This document shows, piece by piece, positions 48,241 through 56,057 of a stretch of 64,000 bases of DNA. The stretch lies in contig MAAM01000006.1 in the NCBI GenBank assembly GCA_002162695.1, forward strand, positions 244,065 through 308,064, in the 5' to 3' direction. Source of the stretch: Cycloclasticus sp. 46_120_T64 (lineage in GTDB: Bacteria > Pseudomonadota > Gammaproteobacteria > Methylococcales > Cycloclasticaceae). The translations under genes were made by a program, and so were the position numbers. The notes beneath the pieces are model-generated. The model searched no databases. It saw nothing but the letters and a program-made list of their open reading frames with translations, and was not told the origin of the DNA. Within the stretch, counting starts at the first letter, position 1. The number at the start of each line of letters is the position of its first letter.

Positions 48241-49524
48241 CTAAAACTTAGCCTGTACAAATGCCCAAACTTTTGTGACATCGTTAACTGCCGCTGTATT
48301 TAAGCTGTTGTTATCGGCCTTAAAGTCAGCATACTTAAGGCCAACCGTGTAGTTTTTGGCGACTTTCTTCGTTGCTAGCAGATTAAATTCGGTGCCATAA
48401 TCGTAACTGCCTTTGTCTGAACCAAACTGATGAAAAGCTGTTACAAACTTCACCCCATAGGCTTTTGCAACCGCGGTGATATATATATCTTCCAAACCAT
48501 CACCTGGGGTTACTAAGAACTGATCAGACCAACCTTGGTACGCATGGTTAGTACCCAAAATTGTCACGAAACGATCTTTGCCACCATGACCTTCTTGTAG
48601 TTCATAACTGGCCTTCACTAATAACATCTTAATAGGGCCGTCGAAGGTCATTTTTGCACCCGCTTCGGCTAACCAATAATCTGCATCAATAGAGTCTGGA
48701 TTATCAGCCGCATCTGACTGGTTGGCATATTCAGCAGTATAAATAGCCTTCACTCCATCTGCTACTGGCGTCCCACCACTCGCTCTTAAGCCGTAAGTGT
48801 TGGTTGAAAAGGTATCAGCATTTTTAAAGTCATATAAATAAGCGTAGGCTTCAAGTTTTACCGGCTTAAAACCGGTGTATTGAAGGTTGAATAAGTTAGA
48901 TGCGCTATCGAAATCATCCCATGCCGCCGATGCATCTTCACCGAAGATACGGTTAACATTCCATACATAAGCGTAACTAATGGTTGTGTCTTTGATCGAT
49001 GTATTGATAACAGACAGGGCATCCAACGTTTGCCAATTTTGCCGCCATGCAACGGTACCGACATGCCTATGAAATGGTGCATCACGGTAAGTCAGTGCTT
49101 GTCGACCTAGCTTAATCGAGGTATCCGCCAGACCTGTATATTGCAGGTAACCTTGGTTTAGCTCGGTTTCATTTGGATCTGCAATAACAGGGTACTTCGC
49201 CCCTTTTGCTTGAGACTTATGTGCGTAGTTATTACTAAACAAGCTATGGACACTTTCAATTTCAGCAAAAGCAGAAAAACCGTAGTAACTAGCTGTTTTG
49301 TATGTCGCCGTTAACCTAGCCGTATAGGCATTCGCTTCTTCTGGTTTATTTTCTTGATCTACATTTTCATAACGTAAGCGCGCGCTGAAACTCGCTTTGC
49401 CATTTGTTAACGCATTAACAAGCGACTCTTCCGCACTGGCGGTGGGTGCAGCACTGATCGCCATAGTACCCGCTAAAAAACTTAACAATGCATTTGTTTT
49501 AGGGCTGTTTTTTTTAATTTTCAT
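48241..49524 (-). CDS. Outer-membrane porin (alginate-export/porin family) of the nitrate operon
   Basis: About 427 residues from the ATG at 49524 (AGAG upstream). Signal peptide TNALLSFLAGTMAISAAPTASA, then a beta-barrel pattern with alternating aromatic strands: FSARLRYENVDQ, YTARLTATYKTA, LGRQALTYRDAPFHRHVG, and a C-terminal ...VWAFVQAKF ending in Phe, the BAM signal. It is likely the outer-membrane pore for nitrate import, since it is the first gene behind the sigma-54 promoter and 33 bases ahead of nasT. Substrate specificity is inference. Confidence 0.87.
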   Translation of the reverse strand: MKIKKNSPKTNALLSFLAGTMAISAAPTASAEESLVNALTNGKASFSARLRYENVDQENKPEEANAYTARLTATYKTASYYGFSAFAEIESVHSLFSNNYAHKSQAKGAKYPVIADPNETELNQGYLQYTGLADTSIKLGRQALTYRDAPFHRHVGTVAWRQNWQTLDALSVINTSIKDTTISYAYVWNVNRIFGEDASAAWDDFDSASNLFNLQYTGFKPVKLEAYAYLYDFKNADTFSTNTYGLRASGGTPVADGVKAIYTAEYANQSDAADNPDSIDADYWLAEAGAKMTFDGPIKMLLVKASYELQEGHGGKDRFVTILGTNHAYQGWSDQFLVTPGDGLEDIYITAVAKAYGVKFVTAFHQFGSDKGSYDYGTEFNLLATKKVAKNYTVGLKYADFKADNNSLNTAAVNDVTKVWAFVQAKF

Positions 49525-49563
49525 GTTGAAATCTCTAAAATTAATTAATACAAACCGTATAAA

Positions 49564-49599
49564 TAAAAAAAGCCAACTCAAATAATATTCAAGTTAGCC
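49564..49599 (-). terminator. Leader terminator upstream of the porin gene
   Basis: Read leftward, GGCTAACTT pairs with GAGTTGGCT (9 bp, three G-U) over an 11-base loop and runs into seven T. It sits 40 bases before the porin ATG and about 85 bases after the predicted sigma-54 start point. Another small hairpin, TTGCAT-TCTTT-ATGCAA, lies at 49676-49660. The layout mirrors the nrtA leader, so the same antitermination may act twice. Confidence 0.75.
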
Positions 49600-49695
49600 T
49601 CGTTGCTTTTATTTATGCTGATTTGTTTCGTATTCACTGCGCCGTTACAGTTGTGGACATTGCATAAAGAATGCAAAAACACATAATGGAGATAG

Positions 49696-49711
49696 AGCAA
49701 CTTACATGCCA
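49696..49711 (-). promoter_or_regulatory. Sigma-54 promoter of the porin-nasT-nrt operon
   Basis: Read leftward: TGGCATGTAAGTTGCT, against the consensus TGGCACGNNNNTTGCW. The GG and GC doublets are at the exact spacing and only one consensus base differs. The predicted start point is near 49684, just ahead of the leader hairpins. Confidence 0.8.
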
Positions 49712-49804
49712 AATATAATTACCCACCAAATAACAAATGCTTACGACAAATAAAATTATTTAATAATACTTCATTCCGCCTGAGTACGCCGTACCAACCA
49801 GCTC

Positions 49805-49823
49805 CCGCACCAAAGTAGTGCGG
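49805..49823. promoter_or_regulatory. NtrC-like enhancer site
   Basis: The palindrome CCGCAC-CAAAGTA-GTGCGG contains GCACY-N5-RGTGC, the NtrC consensus. It lies about 100 bases upstream of the sigma-54 promoter, the usual distance for an enhancer. Only one clear site is seen; NtrC sites are often paired. Confidence 0.65.
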
Positions 49824-49935
49824 AAATATCATTGGCCATAACTAAGTTCACTTGAGCCAGAAAACAACGTTGAGTGAAGCGGCGGTTTTACGGTTGAAGT
49901 TGAGCTATTGCTTACACATGATGATCCGCAATACC

Positions 49936-50238
49936 TTAGCCCGGCTTGTTTAGCAGTAAAATAATAATTGCGGATGCATGTATTAATGTTATTGAAACGG
50001 CTAATGCCCTAGGTTTTTCACTACGCAAAGTCCCTATTAACCCAAGGGTCAGCCCGAGGACAAGAGAAACTACCAGGATGGCAATAGCAACACCCAATCC
50101 ACCATACCCCGTATAGTCTTCTTTCGGTGCAAACCATTCCGCACCAAACCTAGCCAAAGGCAAACTAGAGACCGCGCAAACGGCCGATAAAATGGAACAA
50201 TAAGGCATCTTTTTCTCTACGGTGATTTTATTCTGCAT
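49936..50238 (-). CDS. Small membrane protein, unknown
   Basis: 100 residues with about three hydrophobic segments: YCSILSAVCAVSSLPLA, GLGVAIAILVVSLVLGLTLG and ALAVSITLIHASAIIILLL. No family recognised. The ATG at 50238 lacks a good ribosome site; the internal Met in MPYCSIL (GAGA upstream) is an alternative. It is 74 bases downstream of the lipoprotein gene and may be co-transcribed. Confidence 0.6.
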   Translation of the reverse strand: MQNKITVEKKMPYCSILSAVCAVSSLPLARFGAEWFAPKEDYTGYGGLGVAIAILVVSLVLGLTLGLIGTLRSEKPRALAVSITLIHASAIIILLLNKPG

Positions 50239-50312
50239 AACGCTGCTAGCTCCTGTCCGTGAAGGCGAAGCTGGGATTTATAAAAACTCGACGCACTGCC
50301 TTATTAATTGGC

Positions 50313-50735
50313 CTACTTGTAAGCTTTACGTTCAAGCCTTCTGTCCCATTCGCCTGCAAACTGTTCGCTGTTGAAGTACTCCACCGTGGCTTCATCTTCA
50401 TCAATATGGAACATAATGGCACTCTCACCTTCAACCATCGATAGGTGAGAAAGGTCTATAACTGATTGTCTTTTATTACCGTTAGAATTTTTCCAGCTTA
50501 TCTTGGCTTCTTTGGGTACCGGGTTGTTTTTTGTATCAAGGTCGTTAGCTTTAAACCCACCAACATCTATCATGGAGAAGCTAATTCGCTTCATGCCATC
50601 CGGAGAGGGGTACTGGATCTTAAGTTTTATTTGGCTGTGACTCGTATTATTGTAAACACCTACACTATAGGTTTGCTTGTCACTACAAGAGGCGAGGGAT
50701 ATGCTTATTAAGACTATCAGTATCAAACTTCTCAT
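50313..50735 (-). CDS. Predicted lipoprotein, unknown
   Basis: 140 residues. Lipoprotein signal peptide with lipobox LASC (MRSLILIVLISISLASCS), so it should be lipid-anchored in the envelope. The rest is a soluble beta-rich stretch with no known motif. AGGA six bases before the ATG supports the start. Confidence 0.75.
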   Translation of the reverse strand: MRSLILIVLISISLASCSDKQTYSVGVYNNTSHSQIKLKIQYPSPDGMKRISFSMIDVGGFKANDLDTKNNPVPKEAKISWKNSNGNKRQSVIDLSHLSMVEGESAIMFHIDEDEATVEYFNSEQFAGEWDRRLERKAYK

Positions 50736-51037
50736 TTGTATTCCTATTTTTTAGTCAATGATAAGGCCGCTAACGACAGTGGGACTTTAGGGCCTTTGGT
50801 GTAACCGATGTTGGCATAAAGATGGGCATGAAAAAACTGACTGTTTTTAAAGCGTTTGATGCGTATCCATACGGCTTAAAACTAAGTTTACCCCTATAAG
50901 GTAAGAACTAAAAATAACTTTAGTCTTGCTCCCCAGTAGCCAACCGTTAACTGACTTTTCCTGCTTATAACTAACCTCAATGATTGCCCTTCACCTTCAC
51001 GGAAAAATACAGGTCACAACGATTCATTATTTCCGTG
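50736..51037. other. Intergenic region with dispersed repeat
   Basis: About 300 bases, no gene. Roughly 50778-50875 resembles 53220-53310: both contain, on the minus strand, GGATACGC-TCAA, GTCAGT-TTT, GCCC-TC, ATGC-AA-A-CGG-TAC and a GTTAGCGG or CGCTAAC core. See the finding on this repeat pair. Confidence 0.45.
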
Positions 51038-51406
51038 CTACTGGTAACTACATGCTGGTTCGCCTGCACGGGCTTGTTTTGAAATGCCTTGAAGACTTTG
51101 AGTCACCCAGCTACCATCCGTCGATTTAAAGCGCACTAAATCATGTGTTGCTAAGGCTTTATTTTTCTTGAGGAAAGTTTCAACGCTATGGTTAAATTGA
51201 CTGATGTTGTCTTTGTTTTGACACAAACAAGCCGCATGTTCATCGCCAGATTCAAGACAAGCCATCACCGAAGCAGAGACCTTATCTAGGTTTGATTGAA
51301 TAGTATTTAACTGCCCCACTATATTTGGATTTTCAATCAACACCTCTTCATTGGCGAAAGCGACACTGCTAAACGCTAATACGTAGATAAACATTAATTT
51401 ATTCAT
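51038..51406 (-). CDS. Small secreted cysteine-containing protein, unknown
   Basis: 122 residues. Signal peptide MNKLMFIYVLAFSSVAFA, then a helical protein with four cysteines (MACLESGDEHAACLCQ, and PACSYQ at the end). No family recognised. AAGG precedes the ATG. It lies 13 bases behind the P460-like cytochrome gene and is probably in its operon. Confidence 0.7.
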   Translation of the reverse strand: MNKLMFIYVLAFSSVAFANEEVLIENPNIVGQLNTIQSNLDKVSASVMACLESGDEHAACLCQNKDNISQFNHSVETFLKKNKALATHDLVRFKSTDGSWVTQSLQGISKQARAGEPACSYQ

Positions 51407-51419
51407 ATGACTGCCTTGT

Positions 51420-51923
51420 TTATTTTAGCCGTGGAAATTCTGCCGCTTCGGTATACACCCAGTCGCGATTTTTTACCGGTGTATGACAGGAGATGCAAAC
51501 TTGCGCGCCTTGGTTAAAGGGTTTTTGATTAACACCTAACCAACGAGCCCAGCCCCAGCCATTAGTTCCACTATATTTATCGGCATCTTTAAACATAAAC
51601 TCCGTGTGTATCAGCTTATCGGGCACAGTGGCTGACTTCCAACTTGATAACTCAGTATCTTTCCAAACAACCTTGCCTAGAATTGCGCCGTTAGGCCAAG
51701 GATTTGTTTCACCTAATCTAGCGGCTTCAACCGCCACCTTATTACCTAATATGACACGTAGTGTCTTATTATCCGTTCGATGTGAAACGGCAATAGTCGA
51801 CCAGTCTTGCCAACCGGCAGGGTAGCTTATTTCATGAGACTGAGCCGGCAACGCATCGGATGCGTTGCCCAGAGATACCGTACCCACAAAAAGAAACGAA
51901 ATTAAATATTTATTAATGAACAT
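51420..51923 (-). CDS. Cytochrome P460-like haem protein
   Basis: 167 residues from the ATG at 51923 (GAGG six bases upstream; the longer frame has no signal peptide in place). A signal peptide (YLISFLFVGTVSLGNA) exports it. The mature part reads YPAGWQDWSTIAVSHRTDNKT and ILGNKVAVEAARLG, then PWPNGAILGKVVWK, and has one haem-c motif CISCH near the C-terminus. This is the P460/cytochrome c'-beta pattern. Such proteins bind NO or oxidise hydroxylamine in other bacteria. The crosslinking Lys that separates catalytic P460 from c'-beta cannot be assigned with certainty. Confidence 0.85.
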   Translation of the reverse strand: MFINKYLISFLFVGTVSLGNASDALPAQSHEISYPAGWQDWSTIAVSHRTDNKTLRVILGNKVAVEAARLGETNPWPNGAILGKVVWKDTELSSWKSATVPDKLIHTEFMFKDADKYSGTNGWGWARWLGVNQKPFNQGAQVCISCHTPVKNRDWVYTEAAEFPRLK

Positions 51924-52164
51924 CTTTACCTCGTTAGATGTGGTTTTAAAACGAATGCTAATGTTTACTAACGGGCAAATAAACGTACCTCCCCGCCCAT
52001 TGAATACATCACACACTAACAGACCTAAAAACTTCGGATTTACTGACATTTAATATCGTAAAACGAAACGCCTTTTAGCTAACCTGTTTAAATGAGTTAA
52101 ACGCGGCCATTAAAGGGCACTGTATAAAAGCGGTATTCACAGCATCCTCGCTTAGATCTATCGC

Positions 52165-52527
52165 CTATTGAATAGACAAACGATGATCATCGCACCCTTC
52201 CAGTAACCATTCATATGGGTTCAAATATAGCTGAAAATCATCCGTAATGACTTCAACTTTAGCATTATCCAAGCGGCTTGAAGGGACTCCCTCAATACCC
52301 TCCATGTGTGATTTTTTACCTGGGTATATACGGACACAAGAAACGGCACTCCATGGAACTACTTTTCGAGTAGCAGAAAAGCCATTGGGTATATCTCTTG
52401 CTAGCAGTGGAAGTTTGTATTCAAAACAATTATTGTCAATTTTTATGTATGCTGAAGATCTAGAATTTGCCGATATAAAGATGAGTGGAATGGTCGAGAC
52501 TAGAAGTGTGAATAATATTAAAAACAT
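52165..52527 (-). CDS. Membrane-anchored protein, unknown, possibly 3' half of a split gene
   Basis: 120 residues. One hydrophobic segment (MFLILFTLLVSTIPLIFISA) and a PH-like or beta-rich soluble part (FEYKLPLLAR, VVPWSAVSCVRIYPG, VEVITDDFQLYLNPYEWL). The start overlaps the end of the upstream small frame by 10 bases. Together the two would give a two-segment membrane protein with a cytoplasmic domain. No family name supported. Confidence 0.55.
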   Translation of the reverse strand: MFLILFTLLVSTIPLIFISANSRSSAYIKIDNNCFEYKLPLLARDIPNGFSATRKVVPWSAVSCVRIYPGKKSHMEGIEGVPSSRLDNAKVEVITDDFQLYLNPYEWLLEGCDDHRLSIQ

Positions 52528-52712
52528 TTGTTGCTCGGTATATAGGTAATAAAAAAATCACTGATATTTTCTGCGCTGCTTACCTGAATGATAGATTCCC
52601 AGACCACATATACAGCCCCTACGATTAGCGGAGACATAAACAAAAGCACGGTTAAAGAGATTGTTTTATGCTGGTCAATTTTATATATGCCGGACGATAA
52701 ACTAAAGGTCAT
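52518..52712 (-). CDS. Small membrane protein, unknown, possibly 5' half of a split gene
   Basis: 64 residues from the ATG at 52712 (GGTGAG just upstream; the frame is open to a GTG at 52769). One strong hydrophobic segment, ISLTVLLFMSPLIVGAVYVVW. Its last ten bases overlap the next frame in a different phase. Either overlapping cistrons or a frameshifted single gene. Confidence 0.5.
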   Translation of the reverse strand: MTFSLSSGIYKIDQHKTISLTVLLFMSPLIVGAVYVVWESIIQVSSAENISDFFITYIPSNKCF

Positions 52713-52805
52713 AATCTCACCAATTAAATAGTTGAAAACAGGAATGCCTAAGACCTCAATAACCGGCACGCTTTAACGCGTAATTGATCGACGTGTTATG
52801 TGCTT

Positions 52806-53138
52806 TTAGCATGGAACAGCGTATTCAATTTTTTGCTCTGCAATATTAATAGAAAAATGGCATTCATAGCTTTTACTGGTTCTGTGATGTAAACACTGCA
52901 TCTCACCAATAGTTTTTGACATGGCACCGGTGCAATCATCTTTTTTAGCTGCCACCTTCATGGAATTGAATAAGTCTTTTGCGCTTTGACCTTTCAGTTG
53001 AATTTTATAGTGAGAGTTGTCTACTGGGCTGACCATATCTTTTGCAGTAACAGCATAAATGCCCTCCACTTTTTTCCATTCAGCCGAGTAAGCATGCAAC
53101 GACAGTGTTATGGCTATGATTAATAATACTATTCTCAT
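52806..53138 (-). CDS. Small secreted cysteine-containing protein, unknown
   Basis: 110 residues from the ATG at 53138, which has AAGGAG six bases upstream; the longer frame starts without a signal peptide. Signal peptide MRIVLLIIAITLSLHAYSA, then EWKKVEGIYAVTAKDM and a C-terminal part with four cysteines (DDCTGAMSK, EMQCLHHRTSKSYECHF, AVPC), likely two disulfides. No family recognised. Confidence 0.7.
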   Translation of the reverse strand: MRIVLLIIAITLSLHAYSAEWKKVEGIYAVTAKDMVSPVDNSHYKIQLKGQSAKDLFNSMKVAAKKDDCTGAMSKTIGEMQCLHHRTSKSYECHFSINIAEQKIEYAVPC

Positions 53139-53609
53139 TCTTTCTCCTTTATCAGCACATAAGACCAAAGTTAAAGGCCGTGCAGATTCTGATCTGCCTA
53201 TTTTTAACGCTTTGTTAGCGGTAGGAAACGTAGCCGGTATTAGCATGATGACGGGCCTAAAGACTGACCATATTTCAAGCTAGTTGACGCGTATCCACAC
53301 AAATACCACGCCTGCTTGAAATTTAGTTCAAGCTACTAAAAATTAAGGGGTAAACATATTTAATCTCTCGACCCTGAGTCAGCAAACTTTAATTTATTCT
53401 ACTGGCATCTCCCTTACCGCAGCCTCTTCAAAAAGGTGACGAAATGGCCGCTAATGCTTAAATCAACACCCGTGCAAATCAATCGAGCCTGCCCCCATTT
53501 GTTTTACAGCCTTAACTTTTTAATACGCTTTACCCCTCAGCCACTTAAACCCTCGTATTGCAGATTACACATAAGGTAAAATCACAAAAAACAATTAAGG
53601 GTCACGGTA
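53139..53609. other. Intergenic region with dispersed repeat
   Basis: About 470 bases between a leftward and a rightward gene, so promoters for both must lie here. 53220-53310 shares blocks with 50778-50875. A further inverted pair, TTCAAGCTAG and TAGCTTGAACT, is at about 53275-53335. No gene seen. Confidence 0.45.
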
Positions 53610-54359
53610 TTGCCTGAGTATACAAAAAACATAACGTTATCGACTCTGCACAAAATAATAAGCCTCACACTCATTGCTTTACTCGTCGGTTGCGCCAGCA
53701 CCCCAAAAGTTAACTTGCCGCCTCCAGCACCCAAACCTGATGGCATTGACCAAACAACTAAAGCCCGCATTCAAGCTTGGAAGCAACTAATCGATACAGG
53801 CTCCAACTGGTCGGATGCGAAAAAACTCATCACCGTGAATGATTTTATTAACGAAGTCAGATTCGTTGACGATATTGATCATTGGGGAAAACACGACTAT
53901 TGGGCAACCCCCTTGCAGACCGTCGTCACCAACGGTGGAGATTGCGAAGATATATCTATTGCCAAGTTCTTTACCCTAACTGCCATGGGCATGGAGGAAA
54001 AGAAACTACGTTTAACTTACGTGAAATCTTTATCAACCAATAAACCACATATGGTTGTCAGCTACTTTAAAACACCCCGCAGCATGCCTTTGGCACTTGA
54101 TAACCTAAACCTTTCCATCTTGCCCGCCTCCCAACGAGACGACTTAGTACCCGTATACAGCTTTAATGGCGTCGGTTTATGGATAACAAAACGAGGTCAG
54201 ATGGACACCTACCTAGGTGGAACCGAGCGTATAAGTTTATGGCAACAGCTGTTAAACCAAATGAATGTTGAAGCCGCCAATGAACCCGCGATGACTTGTT
54301 TATATCAATATTATGATCTGCCCGAGTCCACCGCAAAAAACTTTTGCCCCAGCGACTAG
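53610..54359 (+). CDS. LapG-like transglutaminase-fold cysteine protease (BTLCP), lipoprotein
   Basis: 249 residues, starting at TTG with AAGGG upstream. A lipobox (LIALLVGCAS) suggests a lipid anchor. The bacterial transglutaminase-like Cys protease triad is visible: Cys in NGGDCEDISIAKFF, His in KPHMVVSYF, Asp in LPASQRDDL. LapG cleaves the N-terminus of giant surface adhesins when released by the c-di-GMP receptor LapD. Neither LapD nor an adhesin is next to it, so the partner lies elsewhere or the role differs. Lipid anchoring is unusual for LapG (usually a soluble periplasmic protein). Confidence 0.85.
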   Translation: MPEYTKNITLSTLHKIISLTLIALLVGCASTPKVNLPPPAPKPDGIDQTTKARIQAWKQLIDTGSNWSDAKKLITVNDFINEVRFVDDIDHWGKHDYWATPLQTVVTNGGDCEDISIAKFFTLTAMGMEEKKLRLTYVKSLSTNKPHMVVSYFKTPRSMPLALDNLNLSILPASQRDDLVPVYSFNGVGLWITKRGQMDTYLGGTERISLWQQLLNQMNVEAANEPAMTCLYQYYDLPESTAKNFCPSD

Positions 54360-54477
54360 GAATCGCCAGGGAAGGCTATCAGGCTTGCTACATACTTAAT
54401 GTGAAAACATCAGAAAACCCGCCCTCCGCTATTCTTGACGGCGATGAGACCTGCAATCCCCCCCACTAATTCATCTG

Positions 54478-54726
54478 TTATGAAACTTTATCTTCCGCCT
54501 TTTTAACACGTATTTTATTGTTACCAACCTCTTTGTTATTTAGCTTTTTGATGGCAATTTTTGCCTCACCCGACTTAGGCATCTCAATAAAACCAAAGCC
54601 TTTAGACTCGCCGCTCTCTCGATCCATCACCAAATCACAAGATTGAACTGTGCCAATTTTTTCAAACAAAGCTTTCAGCTCATCTACTGTCGTTGATCGA
54701 TCTAAGTTACGTATTAATAATTTCAT
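54478..54726 (-). CDS. RRM-domain RNA-binding protein
   Basis: 82 residues, a single RNA recognition motif. RNP2 is LLIRNLD, RNP1 is KGFGFIEM, ending in basic IRVKKAEDK. It resembles the short bacterial RNA-binding proteins (Rbp type) found in cyanobacteria and gammaproteobacteria, often cold-induced. I start at the ATG at 54726 since it begins the RRM; the frame is open upstream to 54804 but that part is not RRM-like. Confidence 0.9.
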   Translation of the reverse strand: MKLLIRNLDRSTTVDELKALFEKIGTVQSCDLVMDRESGESKGFGFIEMPKSGEAKIAIKKLNNKEVGNNKIRVKKAEDKVS

Positions 54727-55121
54727 ATATATTCCGAATGGAGTTAAGTGGGCTGAGTTAATGAAGGGAGAATAGAGACGTCGAGCCGTTGTTTGCGTTA
54801 ACAACTCGCCCTTATCATTAAACCCTTAGAGTTCTTTCTAATTTAGAACGTAATTTTATCAAAAAAACAATCACCACCACAAGGCAAGCCTTTCCCCAGC
54901 CCCCTTCATTTTTGACGCTAAGAGCACTATGCTTATTATTCCTTTACCCTCATAGGACATAAAGACGAACAAAAGAAATGAATACCCTTACGGCAACGAA
55001 AAGTTGAATATAGACTATGTTCGGTTACTTAACCTTAACCAGTAACTATCAAACTCGCTGACCCCGTCGCTTTTTAAAAAGTATCAATCAACAGCTTACG
55101 AAGCTAGGTTTCTGCTACTGA
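54727..55121. other. Intergenic region with dispersed repeat copy A
   Basis: About 395 bases. It contains the leader of the RRM gene and the dispersed repeat at 54914-55020. No gene seen. Confidence 0.5.
54914..55020 (+). repeat. Dispersed intergenic repeat, family 1, copy A
   Basis: About 107 bases resembling 59944-60051. The best-conserved block is CGAACAAAAGAAATGA; before it both have GAC-N2-TAAGAG-N3-ATGCT, after it CCCT, CG-CA-CG and GTT-AATA. Estimated identity 65-75 percent. Neither copy is coding. Confidence 0.65.
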
Positions 55122-55646
55122 TCAATCATTGTAAATATTATCAGCTCTTAAAAAAACACTATCATCATGAAAACACATTGCTACTTCAGCCCAAGTAATG
55201 ACTGCATCCAAGTCGCGTATCGTGTTGGCTCTAGGAGAATATTTTGATGAACAAATTCATACAAGATGGACCTTTTCAAAAGGTAACTGTCTACTTTTTT
55301 TAATTTTTTCTGCTGCATCAGCCATATAACGAACTTGCTTAGGCGAGAACCCTTGATGAGCTTTTGCCTCTATAAGTACGACTGTATTCTCTGAGAAAAT
55401 AAACACGTTATCAAAAGTTTGTTTTTCAAATGATGCGTTTTCACGATTAATATACCCTTCCTTTGCAAAGTCCCTGAAAAAACAGACTTCGTGGCCGCTA
55501 TCAGTGATTACCTCCGTTTCTTCCAAGCCAAGTTTACTGATCAAAAGTGACTCGATAGCATCTTTATTCTTGATACATGCATGATATAAAGACCCAGTAA
55601 AAAAGACTTCAGTTCTTGTAATCTCGCTTAATTTTTTTATTTCCAT
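55122..55646 (-). pseudogene. Nuclease-like gene (D-EAK motif) interrupted by in-frame TGA
   Basis: The first part, 129 residues, reads TFDNVFIFSENTVVLIEAKAHQGFS, the D...ExK arrangement of PD-(D/E)xK nucleases, so a restriction-like fold is a reasonable guess. A TGA at 55259-55257 ends it after KVHLV. The same frame then continues with ICSSKYSPRANTIRDLDAVITW and AEVAMCFHDDSVFLRADN to TGA at 55124. This tail looks genuinely coding, so the gene was about 174 residues and has acquired a nonsense codon (GGA or CGA to TGA). No partner methylase is near. Function not established. Confidence 0.65.
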
Positions 55647-56008
55647 AAATTTAACACCTCCAAATACACGAAAAATGGGATCACGAAAAACTGATAAACA
55701 AGGGCTTTATTCTTGTAATGAACCTGAATAACCCTACTAATTGTTAAGTAATGTAAACCATAACAGTCACCTTATGCCCTTTAAGGTGTACCCGTCAATT
55801 CTATGAACCATAACAATAGATGCATTCCGTTTTTTTGCTAGCTTGTCATATTCAAAAAATAACCCTTACAAAAATAAAAACCGGCCTCTTGACCGCAGCC
55901 CTCCCTTTAATACACAGCGTGTATTACGTTACCTAGCCCCTGCCCTCTATTGACACGGACAGAATTGAATTCAATATTTCGTGTTAATAAAGGATGTACA
56001 CGCCATAC
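55647..56008. other. Intergenic region upstream of the TonB receptor
   Basis: About 360 bases with the second dispersed repeat family at 55779-55883 and the promoter region of the receptor. No gene seen. Confidence 0.5.
55779..55883. repeat. Dispersed intergenic repeat, family 2, copy A
   Basis: Matches 63121-63226 in the same orientation, about 80 percent by eye; conserved blocks are ACAATAGATGCATTCC and TTTGTCATATTCAA-like GCTTGTCATATTCAA. On the minus strand both copies read EYDKLAK..NASIVMV..xxGYTLK, so the family derives from a coding sequence or keeps one. Confidence 0.7.
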
Positions 56009-56036
56009 ATAATGTAATAATATAACATTACATTAT
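56009..56036. promoter_or_regulatory. zur: Zur operator
   Basis: A perfect 28-base palindrome: ATAATGTAAT-N8-ATTACATTAT. Its centre, TGTAATAATATAACA (56013-56027), differs by one base from the Zur box core TGTTATAATATAACA. It lies 21 bases upstream of the receptor start, overlapping the likely promoter, so zinc-loaded Zur would block transcription of receptor and zur together. Confidence 0.85.
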
Positions 56037-56057
56037 TAGACTTATAAGGCTTTCCAG

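Noticed and set aside
49936-53138. Integron cassette array
   Set aside because: Genes are small, mostly unknown and on one strand, and GTTA-type cores occur, but I could not find matched ends with the attC arm pattern between them; kept only as a weak repeat finding.
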